NCBI GenBank assembly: GCA_016712275.1
Contig: JADJRI010000013.1
Coordinates: forward strand, 88,131-152,130
Origin: Planctomycetota bacterium
GTDB taxonomy: Bacteria > Planctomycetota > Phycisphaerae > UBA1845 > UTPLA1
Direction: 5' to 3'
DNA: 64,000 nt
Shown here: one piece after another, positions 31,420 through 41,701 of the stretch
Layout: each line of letters starts with the position of its first letter
Position numbering within the stretch: position 1 is the stretch's first letter
Translations under genes and position numbers: made by a program
Notes under the pieces: generated by a model
What the model was told of the DNA's origin: nothing
Databases searched by the model: none
What the model saw: the letters and a program-made list of their open reading frames with translations, nothing else

Positions 31420-32923
31420 TCAACGCATTGCGTGCAAGGAATCCACATAAGTTGTGGCATCTTCCAAAGAAATGCTGAGCGATTGCGCGGCACTCGCAAG
31501 GTCGTGATTGGCATGTTTGAAAACGGCATGGACAATCTCACGTGTCAGGTCGGCGAGCGTGGTTTGGCCAATCTTGAATGTAACCTGAACCAATGTGCTC
31601 TCAACCGAATCGGTCGTCTTGACCTGTAGCGCATATTCAGATTCAAGATTCCCATCTGCGGGTTGGAGCCCACAAAGAGAAGAGGTAATTCTGATTCGAT
31701 TTCTGGTCGGATTAAACGCCTGTTCCTGATTCGCGCGGGCCACATCAAGATCCAGGTCTTCCTCTCGAATTGTGCGGCCTCCACAACGAAGTAACGCACG
31801 CTCCATGACTGACGACAACTCACGGACATTGCCGGGCCAATCGCAGCGGGTTAATGCCACGAGCACGTCATCCGAAATTTTCGGAGCCGACACTCCCTTT
31901 CGGCTTGAATGCTGAATTAGGAAATGGCGCGCCAATAACGGAACATCGTCCGCACGCTCCCTTAGCGGCGGCATTTGCAGCTCAAGCACACGCAGTCGGT
32001 GATAGAGCTCCGCGCTGAAACGCCCCGCCGCTGCCAGTGCGCCAAGGTCGCGGCAAGTCGCGGCGATAAACTGAAGATTTACGGAATGGCCGATGCGGCC
32101 GTCGCCGGCTTGAACTGAGCGCTCCTCGAGCAGGTGGAGCAAATGATCCTGTACGGCGGGTGCCAGCGCCGCCACCTCATCCAAGAACACCGTTCCCCCG
32201 TCCGCCAGTTCGAGAATTCCCTTTTCCGACTGTTCCTTTTGCGATCGCGCTTCGGCCAGAATATTTCGACGGCCGAGATACTCGTGCTCGAATTGAGCGA
32301 CCGTAAGTGTACCGCAGTGAATAGCGACAAATGGAGCTGCGCGTCGAGGGCCTTCGTTGTGCAGAATTCGGGCGATGAGTGTTTTTCCGGTGCCGGTTTC
32401 GCCGGTAAGCAGAATCGGCGGCGGAATCTCCTGGGAGACCGAAGATGCGCTGGTGATGGACGCAATCTGTTTCTTCACGTCCCGGCTGGCGGTCGAAACG
32501 CCCATGAACTGCTCAATAGAGCCATTGCCGCCTTGTTGGCGGCGGGCGCATTGGGCGCGGTCCACAGCCCTGGCATGATTGCAGGCCCGCTGAACAAGAA
32601 GTACCAATTCGCGAAGTTCCACTGGCTTGGTCAGATAGTCATAAGCCACATCTCGAACGGCAGCGACGGCAGTCTGGCGGGAGCCGTGTGCGGTAACAAT
32701 CACAACCAGCGTACGCGGCGAACTTACGCACGCGCTGAAGTAACGCCATGCCGTCCATTCCAGGCAAACGCAAGTCGGCGAGAATCAGGGTCCTCGAGGA
32801 GGCCAACTGCTCGGCCGACTCCGCCGTCGCGGTATCGAACAACTCATGCCCCTCGGCACGAAGCCGGTCGACAATGTTTTTTCGAAGAATGGCTTCGTCT
32901 TCGACGACCAGTATGCGCGACAT
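31420..32923 (-). CDS. NtrC-like response regulator with AAA+ domain lacking GAFTGA (one frameshift)
   Basis: Receiver plus AAA+ protein of about 500 residues. Receiver: acidic pocket VVEDE (8-10), phospho-acceptor D50 in ILADLRLPGMDG, conserved K in YDYLTKPVE. The frame shifts near 32705-32720 within the receiver. AAA+ domain: Walker A GETGTGKT, Walker B GGTVFLDE, arginine-finger region and CDWPGNVRELSSVMERAL. The GAFTGA loop that contacts sigma-54 is absent; at that place the sequence is EYLGRRNILAEARSQKEQ. The C-terminus (TREIVHAVFKHANHDLASAAQSL...) resembles a degenerate Fis-type HTH. AAGGAG overlaps the stop of the histidine kinase gene and sets the start at 32923. It may not activate sigma-54 in the standard way. 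Confidence 0.85.
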
Positions 32924-32935
32924 CGCCGCTTCTCC

Positions 32936-34338
32936 TTAAGCGGGTTCGCCGATCGGGGCACTTTGCAATGATTCGGAAGTGATCGGCTTCCTGGAACTTC
33001 GCGTTGAACGAGTTCGTCCTGCAAGTGGAAGGACAAGTCGAAACGACGCACCATTCGACGCATCACTCATGAGTTCGAGCGATCCGCCGATGGATTCGGC
33101 GATGCGGCGCGCCCACGCGAGCCCACACCAGAACCACCTGAGCGAGTGGTAAAGAAAAGATCGAAAATGTGAGCAGCGGTACCAATGGGAACGCCGGCGC
33201 CACTGTCGGACACATAAAGCTCGACAACGTCAGAAGCACGCCGCATGCAAATCCGGATTGAGCCGCCCGCCGGAGTGTGATCGACCGCATTGGATAGCAA
33301 TTCGAGCAGGATCGAGCCGAGTTCCTCGTCATCTCCGATGACTTCCAGCGGACACGAGTCGATTTCGACTTCAACTCGAATTCGCTTTTCCTCGAATCGA
33401 GGAAACATTTCAGTCACGATTTCGCGAACAATCGGGGCCATCCCGACCAGCGATCGATCGGATTCCGGCATCCGTGCAAAAGTCAGGAGTCGTCTGACCC
33501 GTCGGCTCAGACGGCCGCATTCAGAATGCACATCTTCCGCGCGCCGGCGCGAATCGGCGTCCATTCGCCCCATTTCGATCATGAGTTCGGTCGAGCTGGA
33601 GATGGCCGCCAGTGGATTCTGAATTCCGTGGGCGACACCTGTGCAGACCTCTCCGATGGCGGCCAGCCGGTCACGCCGTTCGGTTTCTACGCGCTCTCGC
33701 ACTTCGCGCAATTGCTGATCCGTCTTCTGAAGCCGCCGTGTGTACCAAATCATGACACCTAGAGTGGCAACCAGTGCAGCCGCCAGGACACGTTCAAAGA
33801 GGTCCTGTCGATCCATGATTTGTGCATGTTCCAAGTGGAATTTGGCGGATTGTGACAATAATGACTCCTGCTCTCCGGAGAGGATACGCAGGGCTTGCAA
33901 TCGGTGTTTTTCGATGCTTGCAATAGCGTCCCGTGGCCCCACACCGGTTCTGGCTTGCCCCACTATTACAAATTGGGTTAACTGATTTTGCTCAATGCTG
34001 ATCTTCGTAACCAGTTCCCAGAATTTTTTCATTCGCTTGCTGTTCAGAAGCGTCCGCGATTTCAGCGCTCCCAGAGTGCCTGAGATTTGTCGAGCAATTT
34101 GGAGTACTTCATGTTTCGCGGCATCTGCGTCAGCTCGAAAGGCATGCAGTGACAACTGATTGAGTGCTTGAGAAAGCGATGCAATTTCTCGCTGCCTTGC
34201 ATCGAGGGTCGCTGTATGTCTTAATAGTCCGCCAAACGCTGACAACGTCTGATGATGCAACCCGATTCCCGCAAGAATGACCAATGCGTCGAATGCCGCG
34301 AGCAGGATATACAACTGATGCCAACGAATGCGTGCCAT
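32936..34338 (-). CDS. Membrane histidine kinase with atypical H-box (one frameshift)
   Basis: Sensor kinase of about 467 residues. The start is taken as ATG 34338 (MARIRWHQLY), just after the preceding gene ends. Two transmembrane helices (YILLAAFDALVILAGIGL and VLAAALVATLGVMIWY) flank a helical periplasmic region of about 170 residues. The H-box is GVAHGIQNPLAAIS: the residue after the phospho-accepting His is Gly, where most HisKA kinases have Glu or Asp. N-box LLELLSNAVDHTP and G1 DSGAGVP follow. A frameshift near 33130 moves to LAWARRIAESIGGSLELMSD, and the true stop is TAA at 32936-32938. It ends 12 bases before the cognate response regulator start, so the pair is an operon. Confidence 0.85.
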
Positions 34339-34381
34339 TGTCTTCGATGTCCCCAGACGCCGATCAAGGCCGTTCGATGAA

Positions 34382-35029
34382 TTAAGGTCTGCACTTGCCG
34401 CACGGCGCGCAGCCTGAATCAAAGGCAGCGGACGTACCCTTGATTTCTATCATGGCGGTTTGCGCGTCACGCACTTTCACGCAGTCTGGCCGGTGAAAAG
34501 ATGCGCCGACTTCGTCAAGCATGAATGGACCATCCGTCGCAGGCTCCAACGTTTGCCAAATTCCCCTCCGCTCACGCCGGGCTTCGTTTTGAGCAATCAG
34601 GAACTCCTGCCTGAATTTCTGGTGGCCGCGACGGAGTTTTGCGAAAGCCAGTCCCTCGCGCAGCAACCGTTCATTGATCGAAGTGTCATTGGCATAGACA
34701 TAGGCTTGGAGACGTCCCTTGTCATCTTCCTTCTCGTCGTCGAACAACAGCCGCACACCCTCTTCGGCGACCCACTTGGTGAGCGTCTCGCGGGATTCCG
34801 CCGAATTGGGCTCGTCATCGTAGGGAAGGCGTAGTCCGGCAAACTCGACGATCCGGCCGTCTTTGAGTTTCAGGTGATCGCCGCTCAGCCTTCTGACTTC
34901 GCCGCCGACGTGAAATCGCTCGACCTTGCTACCGCTCTGAATTACGCCGAAAACTATTCCCGCGCCAATGGCCACAGTGACGGCACCGCCGATTATCCCC
35001 CATCGCATTCCTGTCATGTTCATCTCCAT
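34382..35029 (-). CDS. Membrane-anchored SNase-like protein with C-terminal Cys/His metal-binding motif
   Basis: Protein of about 215 residues. An N-terminal transmembrane helix (IIGGAVTVAIGAGIVFGVI) is followed by a staphylococcal-nuclease-like OB fold: RIVEFAGLRLPYDDEP, the segment DDKGRLQAYVYAND, INERLLREGLAFAK and ARRERRGIW. The family's catalytic Arg/Glu/Arg set is only partly evident, so nuclease activity is uncertain. The C-terminus has FHRPDCVKV...CAPCGKCRP, a His/Cys cluster like that of Ada-type metal-binding domains. Candidate starts are 35029, 35023 or 35017; the GGAG at the first ATG best suits the last. It is located between the prepilin and the histidine kinase gene on the same strand. 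Confidence 0.75.
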   Translation of the reverse strand: MEMNMTGMRWGIIGGAVTVAIGAGIVFGVIQSGSKVERFHVGGEVRRLSGDHLKLKDGRIVEFAGLRLPYDDEPNSAESRETLTKWVAEEGVRLLFDDEKEDDKGRLQAYVYANDTSINERLLREGLAFAKLRRGHQKFRQEFLIAQNEARRERRGIWQTLEPATDGPFMLDEVGASFHRPDCVKVRDAQTAMIEIKGTSAAFDSGCAPCGKCRP

Positions 35030-35036
35030 CCTAATC

Positions 35037-35750
35037 TCACTTTCGGTGGTCCAGCTTCTCCCACAATTCCAGCATCTTTGGGTTGTCAATCATGGAAGTT
35101 GGGAGTGTCATTTCATTGTCCAAGATGTCATTCACGCCGCTGACAAAGCGAGCGTGGCCGTCCGAATACGCAACGTTGACGCCTGACTTATGCCCGGCTT
35201 CGATGTAATCAGTTGTATGAAACAAATCCGCATAGATCGCCAACGACGGCGGCAACTGCGTCACATCCATCCCCGTGATTTGCGGTCGCCGCCCATATCC
35301 GGCTCGAGTGTCGAGAAGTTCCTGAACCGGCCACGGATTAACAAACGTCTGAAACTGGTGATAAGCCGACGTTTGCACCGGACAAAAGAGCATTTGCAAA
35401 TCTGGAACTAGATTTCTCGTGACAAACGGGCCGAAATTGTGCTCGAAATCGCGCCCATCCCAAATGATGTAGTTATATTGCCAGTGGCCGTCGGACGGCT
35501 CGTTATTCAGTGAAGGAAAGAACTGATCGGATTGCAGGTAAGCCTGTGCCGCCGCGCCGACTTCACGCAATCGAGCCAGGCAGCTTGTCCTTTTGCCCAG
35601 CGCGCGTGCATTTGCCAATGCCGGAAGCAGGATTGCAAGTAGAATTGAAATGATGGCGATGACGACCAGCAACTCGATCAGTGAAAATCCGCGAATAGAG
35701 GTGCGGCCCTTGCCGCTCAGGGTGCCGCGATGTTCATATTGGAGGTCCAT
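35037..35750 (-). CDS. Type II secretion/pilin-like prepilin (DUF1559-style)
   Basis: Intact 237-residue prepilin. The start is ATG 35750, preceded by GGGAGAATTCA. A positively charged leader ends at the prepilin peptidase site RG-FSLIELLVVIAIISILL, with the hydrophobic N-terminal helix of type IV pilin-like proteins. The rest is the planctomycete pseudopilin type, with a C-terminal NVAYSDGHARFVSG motif (the 'DG' H-x-x-G region common in this group). The upstream reading frame happens to stay open into the preceding kinase-like gene, but the ribosome site and leader show that this is a separate protein. It is followed immediately by the SNase-like gene. Confidence 0.85.
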   Translation of the reverse strand: MDLQYEHRGTLSGKGRTSIRGFSLIELLVVIAIISILLAILLPALANARALGKRTSCLARLREVGAAAQAYLQSDQFFPSLNNEPSDGHWQYNYIIWDGRDFEHNFGPFVTRNLVPDLQMLFCPVQTSAYHQFQTFVNPWPVQELLDTRAGYGRRPQITGMDVTQLPPSLAIYADLFHTTDYIEAGHKSGVNVAYSDGHARFVSGVNDILDNEMTLPTSMIDNPKMLELWEKLDHRK

Positions 35751-35772
35751 TGAATTCTCCCGCATCAGAGGG

Positions 35773-37155
35773 CTAGACAGCCGCCCGCAAGCGCCGGCCC
35801 CAAAAGTTTGATTCAAACAACTCAAGCAATTCCCCATTCGCAACGCGATGCAGCGCCATGCGCGACGCTCATGGCCCGTGCGAAGACTGTGAATGATGCC
35901 GACGCGAAGAAGCGAACTTGTTAAATAAAATCGCAGTCGAACAGGACTGAGCCTTGATGGACGCACACCCGTCACTGAACAAACTTCGGCCCGCTGGGTC
36001 GCATATTGCTGCACAAAGTTCACCGCCGAATCAAGCCAATCGCTGGTGCGCCGACCATCCAGCATGCAGTCCCAAATCATGTGGCCAATGAAATTGGCAA
36101 TGTCCTGCTCCGGATCGCCGACCGCGGCTGTATCGAAATCGACCAACCCCCACCGATCACCGAGTGAAAGGAGTTGCGATGCGTAATAGTCGCGATGTAT
36201 CACGCAGCGCCGGGCGCTGGTTGCTCGTGGCGCCGCATGAACCAATGTCGACCAAATCCGCCTGCCGAGCGGCCGGAGTTTCCCCAAACGTTCGGCGAGT
36301 TTCACCCATCGCCGAGTCGCATTCAATTCATCCAATGGACCAAACGGTACAAGGCCCCCTGATTGAAATCGAGTGCAGTCTCGCAAGCACGTCGGCCGCA
36401 GGTCTGCAAAGATCGAATGAACTGAGCCGCTCGATCGAGATGCCATCACCAAGGCCCTCAAATAACACCATGTTCCAATCGGACCAGACAGCCTGCACGC
36501 GCGGCGCGACGACCATATCGTCGGCCACGCGCCTCAGGGCTGCAGACAGTTTGCGCGCCATTCCACCGTGCTTCGCGGCCTGTTCCTTCCGAAACATCTT
36601 TCCCACAAAGAAAGGGCAAGCGCGCTTCGAATCACAGCGATAAAGGAGCGTGCATCTTCGTCGCGGTCGATAATTGCCGAGCCTGCATCGCCAATGAGAA
36701 GTTTCCGTTTGAGTCGCGGTTCGGGCTAAGTCGCGAAGTCGCGGTGACACATCGTGCCCGCGCGAAGACTGCGTCACGCACGGCAGCGCGTCGTCACAAT
36801 CCGCCGTATGAAGCACAAAAGACGGGCCATCCAGAGGGCAACAGATTCCACTTAACACGAATGGCGATGTCGGTTGGATTCGAACGGCTCGCGAAACAGT
36901 CTCGCGTGGCTTCATTCCACTGGTCAGATAGATACCGCCAACAACGCGATTTTGCTTTTCATCGAGAATTGTAATCTCGGCCTGAACCCCAAATCCTTCT
37001 AGACGCGAAGGATAAACGCGGGCAATCCGCACGGACTCAACCGTAGTACCCACCGGCCATCGAAGCTGCGGCAGGAGGTGACTTCGCCAAAAATCTGCAT
37101 CGATGAATTCGACCGGGCCAGTCGTCTTGGTCAGTTTTACGTGTTGCGTTTTCAT
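35773..37155 (-). CDS. APH-like phosphotransferase 2 of the glycan operon (frameshifted)
   Basis: Kinase of the aminoglycoside/choline phosphotransferase fold, about 460 residues. Catalytic loop VIHRDYYASQLL and metal-binding LVDFDTAAVGDPEQDIANF are visible. The Mg-binding Asn of the usual HGDxxxxN is Gln here, as in the neighbouring paralogue. The N-terminal half (MKTQHVKLTKTTGPVEF onward) is in another frame; shifts occur at about 36330-36450, possibly around 36650, and near the end. The likely end is TAG at 35773, reading ELLELFESNFWGRRLRAAV in the third frame. The ATG at 37155 is 4 bases after the stop of the upstream APH gene. The substrate is unlikely to be an antibiotic given the operon; a sugar or lipid-linked glycan is a reasonable guess. 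Confidence 0.7.
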
Positions 37156-37159
37156 TGTC

Positions 37160-38479
37160 TTATTGACCTGAGACCAACGCGCGCCGGCGCATCACACTTG
37201 CTGCCCGCTGCAACAACCACTCAGCACCTTGACTCCAATTCGGCCGAAGATGTCTTAGCAATCCCCATGCCCGAAGGACGCAGGCGTACGCAAACCACCA
37301 CGGAGCGGCCTCCGAATTGAATGCGCCATTGACGCTGCGCCAGGCGTCGATCAGGTCCATCGCGGTCAATCGCGCGCCCTGAACATCCATTAACTGCTGT
37401 CGGTACTCGACTTCGGATGCGAGGTTACAGATATCGCACGTCGGGTCCCCCAGAGCGGCGCGATCCCAGTCAACCAGGAAAAACTGTTCATTTTTCTCAA
37501 TTATTTGTCCGGCATGCAGGTCGCCATGCACCGGTAAGAGCGCCGCGGGCGGCTCTGGAAGTGTGTGTGCCCAGTCACCCAATGTGTGAAGGTGCACCGC
37601 GAGCGATGGAGCTGCAGCAACGAGCTCTGCGAGCATCAGGCGCGGCCCGGGTGATAGCGTTGGACGCGGCCTCAATATGTGAATTCCATCCAGTTGCGAA
37701 AGCCGTGCGATTCGCCTGCACGCTTCAATGACGGTCGAAAGATGGCCGGCCTCAACATGCTGGCGAAGTGTCGTTCCACGAACGAATTCTGTCGCCAGCA
37801 AATGGTGTTCCGGCATGGCGGCCAACGGTGACGGAACATCAAACGGCATGTCGGCCCGGACGAGTGCCCCCTTTACGGCATTCAAGACCTCGACTTGTTC
37901 GGCGGAACCATCCAGCCTCGAAATGCGCACATAAGCGCGGACCCACTTATCGCCGCCCGCTACGAATTGCCAGCGGCCTTTCAGCCGGCAAACGAGCCGA
38001 GACTCCGGTACATACTTAATCGGCGTGCATCGCCAGTCGTCATCGGACATCCATCCCATCGCGAGTTTCTCGCGAAACCAGGAAACGGATGCGCCAATCA
38101 ACCACTCTTGCCGGCGCATGTCGCGAATCTGCCGGAGTCGCCGGTCCCGTGGATATCGATACAAATCGAACACCCGCCGAACGCGCAAATGCGACTGGCC
38201 GAAGCGTGCGCATCACCCTCCGCCGGCCACCCGGCATAGATGATCGTCGGCGCCGCGCTTCTCATCGTGCAGCTCATAAGCAATGCGGCAGGCGCGGCCG
38301 GGCTGATAGACCGCCTCCATCGCCGTGCAGCGCGTCCACGCATCGCGTTCTTCGGTGGGAACGTCGACAAGATGTTTGCGACACAGTGCGAGCATCGCAT
38401 CCGGTTGTGCGGACTCGGCAAGGCCGGGCATCGCGGCGTCCGTGGGCACTTCGAGTTGGATGACAGGCACCGTAGTCAT
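37160..38479 (-). CDS. APH-like phosphotransferase 1 of the glycan operon (one frameshift)
   Basis: Phosphotransferase of about 440 residues with the APH fold. The N-terminus (MTTVPVIQLEVPTDAAMPG, then VYQPGRACRIAYELHDE) is in one frame and the rest (VFDLYRYPRDRRLRQIRDM onward) in another, with the shift near 38220. The catalytic loop is LPVHGDLHAGQII, with Gln where Asn is usual, and the metal loop is FFLVDWDRAALGDPTCDICNL. The start ATG at 38479 lies 6 bases after the stop of the ABC exporter gene, and the next APH gene starts 4 bases after this one stops. The tight spacing implies co-expression with the exporter and glycosyltransferases. Possible role: phosphorylation of an exported glycan or its precursor (inference). 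Confidence 0.8.
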
Positions 38480-38485
38480 TTCGGC

Positions 38486-40352
38486 TCACTGTCCAATCGC
38501 AAGGCGGGAAGTGCGGCTTGGGCGAATTCTGCTTCCTCGAGCTTCACGGCCGAAGAGGTCGCGATACAGACCTTGGGCCCGCATCAACTCCTCGGGTGAA
38601 CCCAGCTGTTCAATTCGCCCACCCTGAACGACAACGACTCGGTCTACCGCGGCAAGCGGGCGCAGTCCGTGGGAAATCAGAATCGTGGTGCGATCCTTCA
38701 TCGCCCGCTCAAGCGCGGTCCGAACACGGGCTTCGGTACGGGCATCGAGACCCGTTGTAGGTTCATCGAATATGAGAATTCGGCCGTCACGCAGCGCGGC
38801 GCGCGCAAGCGAGATCAGTTGTCGTTGACCACCCGATAGCGTGAAACCGCGCTCGCCGACTTTGGTGTCGTATCCTTGTGGAAGCGATTGAATCCAATCA
38901 TCAATGCCGAGAGACGCGGCGGCCGCGCGAACATCGTCGAATGCAGCGCCGACTCGCCCCATCGCAATGTTCTCGCCGATGGTTGTGCCGAACAGAACGG
39001 TCTCCTGCTGCACCACGCTGATCTGTCGTCGCAGCGATTCGACGGTGAATTCTCGAATGTCGTGATCGTCGAATCGCACCGAACCCGCGGACGGGTCATA
39101 AAATCGAAGCAGCAGTTTCACGAGCGTCGACTTTCCCGCCCCCGTCGGACCCACGAGTGCCACCCGTTGTCCCCGCAGAATGTCCAGCTTGATTTGATGA
39201 AGCGTATTTGCCTGTTTGTTGTACGCGAATTCGACGTTGTCGAATGCAATGCGGCCCTCAAATCGCGGCGCTTCCACCGCATCCGGAGCATCCGAGATTT
39301 CGGGCATCGTCTGCAAGACCTCCCGCACGCGATCGGCGCAACTGGATGCCTTGGCCATCCGCCCCGCGGTTCGCGCGGCCATGCGAATGGGCTTTAACAA
39401 ACTGTTGAAATATGAAATAAACACGATCAGCGTGCCGGGTGTCATTCGGCCGGAACGGACCTCCTCGACGCCATAATAGAGAATTCCGCAGGTGCCGATC
39501 GCCGTGACGATGTGAACCGTGCGCGTGAGTCTGCTCCGCAATTTCACCGTTTTGAGTCCGGCGCGGAGCGTGGAGCGAGACAGGCGGCTGAATCGCTCCT
39601 TTTCTTCCTCTTCCCGAGTGAAGGCCTGCACCAGCGCGATCGCGCCGAGCACCTCGCCCGCGATGCTGATGAGATCGCCCTCTTTTTCGCGTGCCTTCTT
39701 GACAGCCGTGCGGAGTTTGACCGTAAGCAGCAGCGTGACCAGCACAACGAGCGGAATGGTTGCAAGCGAAATCAATGCAAGCTTCGGTGCCATGGCGAAC
39801 ATGAATGCCAGTAGCGCAACGACGGTGATTCCCGCCGCGATGAGATCGAACAGAGACTCGATCAGCAACTCGCGCAGCATGGTGATGTCGCCGGTGAGGC
39901 GAAGCAGCAGGTCGCCGGTGCGGTTCCGCTCGTGAAAGCGGAGCGACAACATCTGCATGTGCTTGAAAAGCTGCCGTCGAAGCGTATTGGTGATCTTGTG
40001 CGCCGTGCCGGCCTGAAGCAGCTCGCTGACGTACTCAAACGTACCCTGCAACACCGCGATCAGCACAACCGCCGCGCACGCGCCCAAGAGCACGTTTTGC
40101 GGGGCGCCGAGCCAATTCACGCAACCCCTGAATCCAGTGCTTCGGCGGTTTGTTCAGGATGATATTGTCCAGCACGACCTGCACCGGCCACGGAGCGGCG
40201 ATCGTCATGGCGGCGCCGAGCAGCGTGGCCACCGTCGCGATGACCAGCACGCCCGTGTGCTTGCGGAGCGTCGCGCCGAAGAATGCAAGCGTGCGCGCAA
40301 ACTCTCTTAAATCGAGAACGCCGCGAGCCGTCTTGATTCGCAACCACTTCAC
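38486..40352 (-). CDS. MsbA-like ABC exporter, fused permease and ATPase (one frameshift)
   Basis: Half-transporter of about 620 residues of the lipid/polysaccharide/multidrug exporter type. The permease has six predicted transmembrane helices (for example VLVIATVATLLGAAMTIA and LISLATIPLVVLVTLLLTV) and the usual FHERNRTGDLLLRLTGDI loop. The ATPase has Walker A GPTGAGKST, Q-loop, signature LSGGQRQ, Walker B ILIFDEPTTGLD and the switch ISHGLR. The frame shifts near 40115, between KHWIQGLR and NWLGAPQN. Its ATG overlaps the stop of the preceding glycosyltransferase by 4 bases (ATGA-type coupling). With three glycosyltransferases upstream it most likely exports a glycolipid or oligosaccharide. 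Confidence 0.88.
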
Positions 40353-41701
40353 GCGAGTATTTCTCCTGCCAATTCCGGGGAATTGATGGTCGTGGATCTT
40401 TGAGCGCTCGGCTTGGAACTAGTCATTGCTAATCTTGATTCGTTTGCGGCCTGCTCAAGCCAGGAGCCAAGGGTGCCGACCGCCTTGCGCACATCGAACA
40501 TGGATTCCGCTCGGCTCCGGCTGGCGAGAGAGAATCGCATCGCCTCTTCTCGATTCTTGAGCACATCGCGAATCGCCGCGGTCAGACCGGTTTCATCACC
40601 GGGATCGACCAAACGACCCGTGCGCCCGTCCTCAATGATCTCTGGAATGCCCGACAAACGCGTCGATACACAAGGACATCCTGCGGCCATTGCCTCCAGC
40701 AGAACCGTCGGCAGCGCATCCATGTTGCCATCCTTGGCTTCGACGCACGGCAACGCGAACACGCTTGCAGTTCCCAGCGCTTCGGCCACGCGTTCTTGGG
40801 GCCACGCGCCCACCAGGTTAACGCGGCCCTTGAGTTTCAAGCGGCTTATTTCGGCCTTGAGCTCGTCTTTCAACGGGCCTTCGCCGACAATGTCGCAGCG
40901 CGACAAATTGCCCTGTTCAAAAAGACTTCCGCACGCGCGAATGAGATGTACAAACCCCTTCTTTTCGATCAGGCGGCCGACGGCAAGGACCACTCCCGGT
41001 TCTCGCGGCTTCTCGCTGAACGGAAACCGCGACAGTGGTATGCCGTTGTAAAGTACGCGAACTTTGGTCGAATCCGCGCCGACTTCGTCGCAAAGATATC
41101 TCGTGTTGAATTCAGAAACTGTCACGCAAAAGGCTGATAGTGCGATCATATCTCGTAGAAGAGCCGTATTTACGTTGTCCCGAAATATATCGAAAGCATG
41201 AAGCGTTGCTGAAAAGCTCGGACCGCCCATGAGCCGCGACAGGAATGCAACGCGCGCTGCATAGCCTCCGAAATGCACATGAATATGCGAAATGCTCCGT
41301 CGTGCCGCCCATCGTTTCACGAGAATGGCCTGCCACAGGTCGCGAAAATCGGCCTGCCATCCCACCCAACGCCGTGCTGCTTTGAACAAGCCGACTGGTG
41401 CCTGGCGAATCGCCTCCCATGTGGCCTCGCGCCGTTTGTCGGGCTTGTCCCAGTAGCTTTCGGGAACATACTCAGCCGCCGAATCCAATTCGGCAATACA
41501 ACCGTGAAACCGGCCATCGCGGGGGAACCGAAGGGCCAGCACGCGAACCGACGAACCGCAACGCTGGTGTTCCAGCAATTCGTTGAGAATAAAAGTCTCG
41601 GAGTATTTTGGAAAATTCTGCAACAGATACGCCACGCACGACAAGTCCCGCACGGAATCAGCTTTCTCCATTTCCTTCCCTTCCGACACTTTCGCTGTCA
41701 T
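40349..41701 (-). CDS. Family 4 glycosyltransferase (WcaL-like)
   Basis: Intact 450-residue GT4 retaining glycosyltransferase, similar in layout to colanic acid transferases: N-terminal YLLQNFPKYSETFILNEL, IHVHFGGYAARVAF, VRVLYNGIPLSRFP, donor-site VLAVGRLIEKKGF, and the E-x7-E region ALPTVLLEAMAAGCPCVSTRLSGIPEII. It should transfer a sugar from a nucleotide sugar to a growing glycan in the cytoplasm. The start codon overlaps the upstream transferase stop by 4 bases (41698-41701), and its own stop overlaps the ABC exporter start, so all three are translationally coupled. Confidence 0.9.
   Translation of the reverse strand: MTAKVSEGKEMEKADSVRDLSCVAYLLQNFPKYSETFILNELLEHQRCGSSVRVLALRFPRDGRFHGCIAELDSAAEYVPESYWDKPDKRREATWEAIRQAPVGLFKAARRWVGWQADFRDLWQAILVKRWAARRSISHIHVHFGGYAARVAFLSRLMGGPSFSATLHAFDIFRDNVNTALLRDMIALSAFCVTVSEFNTRYLCDEVGADSTKVRVLYNGIPLSRFPFSEKPREPGVVLAVGRLIEKKGFVHLIRACGSLFEQGNLSRCDIVGEGPLKDELKAEISRLKLKGRVNLVGAWPQERVAEALGTASVFALPCVEAKDGNMDALPTVLLEAMAAGCPCVSTRLSGIPEIIEDGRTGRLVDPGDETGLTAAIRDVLKNREEAMRFSLASRSRAESMFDVRKAVGTLGSWLEQAANESRLAMTSSKPSAQRSTTINSPELAGEILA

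Noticed and set aside
35037..36461. Apparent fusion of an APH-like kinase with a prepilin in one open frame
   Set aside because: The prepilin has its own ribosome site (GGGAG) and start at 35750 with a normal leader, and the kinase has a natural stop at 35773 in an adjacent frame after a G4 run. The read-through is best explained by an indel.
36000..38479. Aminoglycoside resistance genes
   Set aside because: The APH fold alone does not imply resistance; the catalytic loops differ from resistance enzymes and the genes are embedded in a glycan/export operon.
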